This document shows, piece by piece, positions 6,658 to 8,960 of a DNA stretch of 8,960 bases (within the stretch, counting starts at the first letter, position 1; each line of letters opens with the position of its first letter). The position numbers and the translations under genes are program-made. The notes below the pieces were generated by a model that was not told the DNA's origin, did no database searches, and saw nothing but the letters and a program-made list of their open reading frames with translations. The stretch is from Bacteroidales bacterium UBA1208 (GTDB lineage: Bacteria > Bacteroidota > Bacteroidia > Bacteroidales > P3). Location: NCBI GenBank assembly GCA_002309955.1, contig DBXQ01000023.1, forward strand, positions 207-9,166, in the 5' to 3' direction.

Positions 6658-6738
6658 CTGCTTAGCCGAATGACCGGTTTGGGATAAAACGTCTCTCTGA
6701 CGAGAGGGTCTGTTTTCAGTGGAATACGTGCGGTATTG

Positions 6739-6758
6739 TTCTCTTTTTCGGAAGAGAA
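6739..6758. promoter_or_regulatory. Hairpin just upstream of the lipoprotein-operon promoter
   Basis: TTCTCTT (6739-6745) pairs with AAGAGAA (6752-6758) around a 6-base loop. It ends 2 bases before the -33 element at 6761. It could shield the promoter from upstream transcription or serve as a binding site for a regulator; the sequence alone does not decide. Confidence 0.35.
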
Positions 6759-6760
6759 AG

Positions 6761-6790
6761 TTGTCGTTTTGAAAAAAGTTAGTATATTTG
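6761..6790 (+). promoter_or_regulatory. Bacteroides-type promoter of the small acidic protein-lipoprotein operon
   Basis: The -33 element TTG (6761-6763) and the -7 box TATATTTG (6783-6790, exact TAnnTTTG) are 19 bases apart. Transcription should begin near 6796. No other good promoter is seen before the ATG at 7035; a TAATTTTTG at 6990-6998 has a one-base-too-long box and poor spacing. Confidence 0.75.
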
Positions 6791-6795
6791 CAGTA

Positions 6796-7034
6796 CAATG
6801 ATAGTTTTCAGAGGTCATGTATATTGCTACTAATAGTATGTGTAATAGCTTATTATCCCCATTTGCTACGCGACATTGTTTGCAAGGTTTAAGGTGCGGG
6901 GTTTTTATCTGTACGCTATTTTTTTCTCAGCCCTTTTTGGTTTCCGCTCCCAAAGGGGAGAGAAGTCCATTGTCTTGACATTCATCGATTAATTTTTGTA
7001 ATTCACTATATTTATAATTAACAACAACAATAAC
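6796..7034 (+). promoter_or_regulatory. Long 5' leader (~240 nt) ahead of the small acidic protein gene
   Basis: The stretch between the promoter and the ATG at 7035 is far longer than the leaders of the other genes here. It contains two T-runs (6901-6905 and within 6919-6925). A hairpin CTCCC-AAAG-GGGAG (6947-6960) can alternatively be replaced by CCCTTT (6931-6936) pairing with AAAGGG (6952-6957). An A-rich unstructured run directly precedes the ATG. It matches no riboswitch I recognise. It may hold a 53-codon open frame, an attenuator or another cis-acting RNA. Confidence 0.4.
6817..6978 (+). CDS. Possible leader ORF, 53 codons, doubtful
   Basis: An open frame of 53 codons fits wholly within the long leader. 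It begins MYIATNSMCNSLLSPFATRH, has four Cys and a hydrophobic stretch at about residues 28-43 (CGVFICTLFFSQPFLV), and ends GERSPLS. There is no recognised family and no distinctive start signal. It may be a chance frame across a structured RNA. It is recorded because it ends 56 bases before the next gene and occupies most of an otherwise unexplained leader. Confidence 0.18.
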   Translation: MYIATNSMCNSLLSPFATRHCLQGLRCGVFICTLFFSQPFLVSAPKGERSPLS

Positions 7035-7193
7035 ATGAAAAAATTGGAAAAACAGGAATACGAGATTCCACAGATTGAAATGTTGATTACCCGTGTAGAG
7101 TGTGGCTTTGACGGCAGCTACTACACTTCTGACAACCCCGAAGTCATTGTAGATGACGATGATGAGATTGACGGAGATGATATCTTCAGTTAG
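7035..7193 (+). CDS. Small acidic protein, 52 residues, function unknown
   Basis: The product starts MKKLEKQEYEIPQIEMLITR and continues VECGFDGSYYTSDNPEV. Its last 20 residues include ten Asp/Glu (core VDDDDEIDGDD) before ending IFS. There is one Cys (residue 23), no signal peptide and no membrane helix. The basic start, the YEIPQIE-like segment and the variable acidic end resemble, in general plan, small uncharacterised proteins common in Bacteroidales; this likeness is from memory and not a database match. The start follows an A-rich stretch (AACAACAACAATAAC) typical of initiation sites in the phylum. The lipoprotein ATG comes 41 bases after its stop with no promoter between, so the two should share a transcript. 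No function can be given. Confidence 0.72.
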   Translation: MKKLEKQEYEIPQIEMLITRVECGFDGSYYTSDNPEVIVDDDDEIDGDDIFS

Positions 7194-7234
7194 CTCTGGA
7201 CACCTTATGTGTAATTTCTAAAAAACTCAGCCTT

Positions 7235-8833
7235 ATGAAGAAATCATTATTTGTCTTACCAGTTTTATTGCTCCTATTCGTTGTCTCTTGCCAGAAAGAC
7301 GAGGAAACTCTCGACAGTTTCATCGCTACGCAGGAGGAAGTGATTGACGACGATGGCAGCAAGAGTGTATTTGCAAACGGTGCAGTGCAGTGGGAGACGG
7401 GCGATCAGATTAAAGTATTCGGCAGTGCCGGTTCGGGTGTGTATCAGGCCAGGGTACGCAGCACAGGCCGGGTGACATACAGCCGCGTCAGTGGCAATGC
7501 CGGTTCGGCTCCCTACCGCGCCATCTATCCTGCTTCGGCTGCTAACAGCGACGGCACTATCAAACTGCCGGCGGTGCAGGCTACCGCTGACGGATCGCTG
7601 ACGGATTTCCCGCAGTATGCCGAAGGCAGCAGCACAAATTTCTCCTTCAAGTATCTTTGCGGCATACTGCGTATGCGGTTGGAGAAGAGCGATGTGAGTA
7701 TTTCATCTATTGAGGTGACGGGCGATATTGAGCTTACGGGCGACCATATCATCCATTACAACAGCGGAGCCCCCACGCTGGAATATTCCGGCAACGGCTC
7801 GAATACCGTCACGATGACTTGCAGCGTGGCGCAGGATATTACTAATCAGAAGGACTTCTATATCTATCTGCCCGTCCACGTCTATGGCGCAGGGATGCAG
7901 ATAAAGATATACAACAGTGATGGCGGTGTGTGTACCAAGACCATCAGTGCGGGTAACAGCATCTCTATCCAGCGCGGCAAGATCGTCACCATTGCTTTGC
8001 GCAACAATAGCCTCGAATTCGTCAATCCGTTGCCCCAGGGAGCATTGTCTGGATTGTTTACCATAAATGAGTCAGGTGACCAGGTGTACTTTTCGCAAGG
8101 CAACCTACAGTACGGACTCCACACTGGCACATGGCGTTTTGCCGAACATCAGTATGATTATGTAGGCAACGACACCTATGGGAATGTCTATGAAAACGGT
8201 GAGAAATGCAGTAATACGTATATCTTTACCAGTGCTTCCTTCGGGTTAAGAAGTTGGATAGACCTCTTTGGGTGGGGAACAGGGAATAACCCCACCCGGT
8301 ATGACGATGGTTGGGTTAATCCATATGATGATTATAGTGAGTGGGGCAATAACGCTATCAGTAATGGGGGGAACCAGCCTAATTGTTGGCGCACTTTGAC
8401 ATGGTTGGAATGGGATTATCTTACCAATTGGCGTACTAATGCTTGGTTCAAACATGGAATTGGCACTGTGAATGGTGTGCATGGTTTGATACTTTTGCCC
8501 GACAGCTGGACGTTGCCTTCCGGTTGTACGTTCAATAGGGGAGGCTCAAGTTGGACACACAATGAATACACTCTTGCCCAATGGCAGGCGATGGAAGCGG
8601 CTGGTGCGTTGTTTTTACCAGCGTCTGGTTCCCGTGATTATGATCAGGATGTGATCTCAGGTTATCCAAATGCGGCATTTAGCGGAGTGGATCAGACAGG
8701 ATACTATTGGACTTCTACGGGGCAATGGGCGGGGAATAGTGTAGTATATGTGTTTAGCGAATCATCCCTTACAGGAATCACTTGTACGCGTGCGTATGGT
8801 ATGGCTGTGCGCCTTGTTAAAGATGTTGAATAA
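7235..8833 (+). CDS. Predicted surface lipoprotein: fimbrillin-like N-terminal domain plus FISUMP-like C-terminal domain
   Basis: A 532-residue protein. The lipoprotein signal ends LFVVSC with Cys19 as the lipidated residue. The following QKDEE fits the lipoprotein export signal (K followed by two acidic residues) that sends Bacteroidota lipoproteins to the cell surface. Residues ~30-265 resemble fimbrillin/Mfa-type domains (FANGAVQWETGDQIKVFGSA, YRAIYPASAA, FYIYLPVHVYG). Residues ~268-532 carry FISUMP-like (Fibrobacter succinogenes major paralogous) features: VYFSQGNLQY, GNVYENGEKC, WIDLFGWGTG, WRTLTWLEWDYL, VNGVHGLILLPDSW, ALFLPASGSRD, GYYWTSTGQ and AVRLVKDVE. The reaction or ligand is unknown; binding or adhesion at the surface is inference. 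Sampled segments of the first half are 57-63% GC and of the second half 43-47%, suggesting modules of different origin. It is followed by a strong terminator. Confidence 0.85.
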   Translation: MKKSLFVLPVLLLLFVVSCQKDEETLDSFIATQEEVIDDDGSKSVFANGAVQWETGDQIKVFGSAGSGVYQARVRSTGRVTYSRVSGNAGSAPYRAIYPASAANSDGTIKLPAVQATADGSLTDFPQYAEGSSTNFSFKYLCGILRMRLEKSDVSISSIEVTGDIELTGDHIIHYNSGAPTLEYSGNGSNTVTMTCSVAQDITNQKDFYIYLPVHVYGAGMQIKIYNSDGGVCTKTISAGNSISIQRGKIVTIALRNNSLEFVNPLPQGALSGLFTINESGDQVYFSQGNLQYGLHTGTWRFAEHQYDYVGNDTYGNVYENGEKCSNTYIFTSASFGLRSWIDLFGWGTGNNPTRYDDGWVNPYDDYSEWGNNAISNGGNQPNCWRTLTWLEWDYLTNWRTNAWFKHGIGTVNGVHGLILLPDSWTLPSGCTFNRGGSSWTHNEYTLAQWQAMEAAGALFLPASGSRDYDQDVISGYPNAAFSGVDQTGYYWTSTGQWAGNSVVYVFSESSLTGITCTRAYGMAVRLVKDVE

Positions 8834-8853
8834 AACAATGTTGTTGAATCATT

Positions 8854-8877
8854 GATGCGGGCAGTGTTGCCCACATC
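8854..8877 (+). terminator. First hairpin after the lipoprotein gene
   Basis: GATG-C-GGGCA (8854-8863) pairs with TGCCC-A-CATC (8868-8877) around the loop GTGT, with one C-A mismatch. It is 20 bases after the stop and followed by only a short T-poor stretch. It probably acts with the next hairpin or protects the 3' end. Confidence 0.4.
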
Positions 8878-8886
8878 CTTTATGCG

Positions 8887-8912
8887 CAGTCCCCGCCACA
8901 CGGCGGGGACTG
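8887..8912 (+). terminator. Intrinsic terminator of the lipoprotein operon
   Basis: CAGTCCCCGCC (8887-8897) and GGCGGGGACTG (8902-8912) form a perfect 11-bp GC-rich stem with loop ACAC, followed by the T-rich TATGTTTTG. This is the clearest Rho-independent terminator in the window. The remaining 48 bases to the window end show only a short palindrome (AAGTATACTT, 8924-8933) and no gene. Confidence 0.85.
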
Positions 8913-8960
8913 TATGTTTTGTAAAGTATACTTAACGCAACCTCCAATAATTTATCAAAC

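Larger units (their letters stand above)
6215..6682. repeat. Repeat-rich non-coding block with 17-bp terminal inverted repeats (possible MITE-like element)
   Basis: CCAAATCGGTCATTAGG (6215-6231) matches, in inverse orientation, the bases at 6666-6682 at 15 of 17 positions. The core recurs inside: AACGACCGATTTGG at 6353-6366 is 13/14 identical to the inverse of the left end. Shorter CGGTCATTMG-like copies lie at 6288-6297, 6443-6452 and 6453-6459. The block contains no convincing gene. The 113-codon open frame at 6324-6665 has no family features and runs through the hairpins. No target-site duplication is apparent outside the ends and no transposase is present. Non-autonomous element is therefore only one reading; a cluster of dispersed intergenic repeats is the other. 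Confidence 0.4.

Noticed and set aside
6324..6665. Plus-strand open frame of 113 codons in the repeat block
   Set aside because: It crosses the 11-bp repeats and two hairpins, has low-complexity basic content and no domain, and lacks a convincing start. More likely non-coding.
6893..6925. GC patch followed by T-runs considered as an intrinsic terminator in the leader
   Set aside because: No stem longer than 3-4 bp can be formed directly before either T-run. Kept only as part of the leader description.
6990..6998. TAATTTTTG as a second promoter closer to the small acidic protein gene
   Set aside because: The box has one extra base compared with TAnnTTTG, and the nearest TTG is 17 bases upstream rather than 19-21.

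Overview
The window looks like chromosomal DNA of a Bacteroidales bacterium (phylum Bacteroidota). Four sequence features support this. Several promoters have the Bacteroides-type -7 box TAnnTTTG rather than a sigma70 -10 box. A secreted peptidase ends in a type IX secretion (T9SS) sorting domain. A lipoprotein carries a charged surface-export signal just after its lipid-bearing cysteine. The same lipoprotein joins a fimbrillin-like domain to a FISUMP-like domain. The genus cannot be fixed from the sequence.

Left block (1-1385, minus strand): an operon reads leftward and encodes an SPFH/Band 7 membrane protein, a 65-residue two-helix membrane protein, and the start of a ribbon-helix-helix DNA-binding protein cut by the window edge. 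The last two genes overlap as ATGA. Its promoter lies back to back with the promoter of the next block. A 9-bp inverted repeat sits at its predicted transcription start and is a good operator candidate.

Middle block (1398-6195, plus strand): an M1 zinc aminopeptidase with a T9SS tail overlaps (ATGA) a 202-residue outer-membrane barrel-like protein. The barrel gene also seems to have its own promoter inside the last codons of the peptidase. After an AT-rich stem-loop come rbfA (30S ribosome maturation) and a LolC/LolE-type FtsX-family permease, overlapping by one base. A perfect 12-bp hairpin follows.

Right block (6196-8960): about 600 bases without a convincing gene are full of inverted and direct repeats. 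These include a possible 468-bp element bounded by 17-bp imperfect terminal inverted repeats, an 11-bp tandem repeat inside a long hairpin, and an interlocked A-B-A'-B' pairing. A strong promoter at 6761-6790 then starts a leader of about 240 nt. It precedes a 52-residue acidic small protein and a 532-residue predicted surface lipoprotein, closed by two hairpins of which the second is a GC-rich terminator.

The most unusual parts are the repeat island with the long leader and small acidic protein, the composition break inside the lipoprotein, and the divergent promoter/operator region. I see no phage, CRISPR, transposase, tRNA or rRNA.
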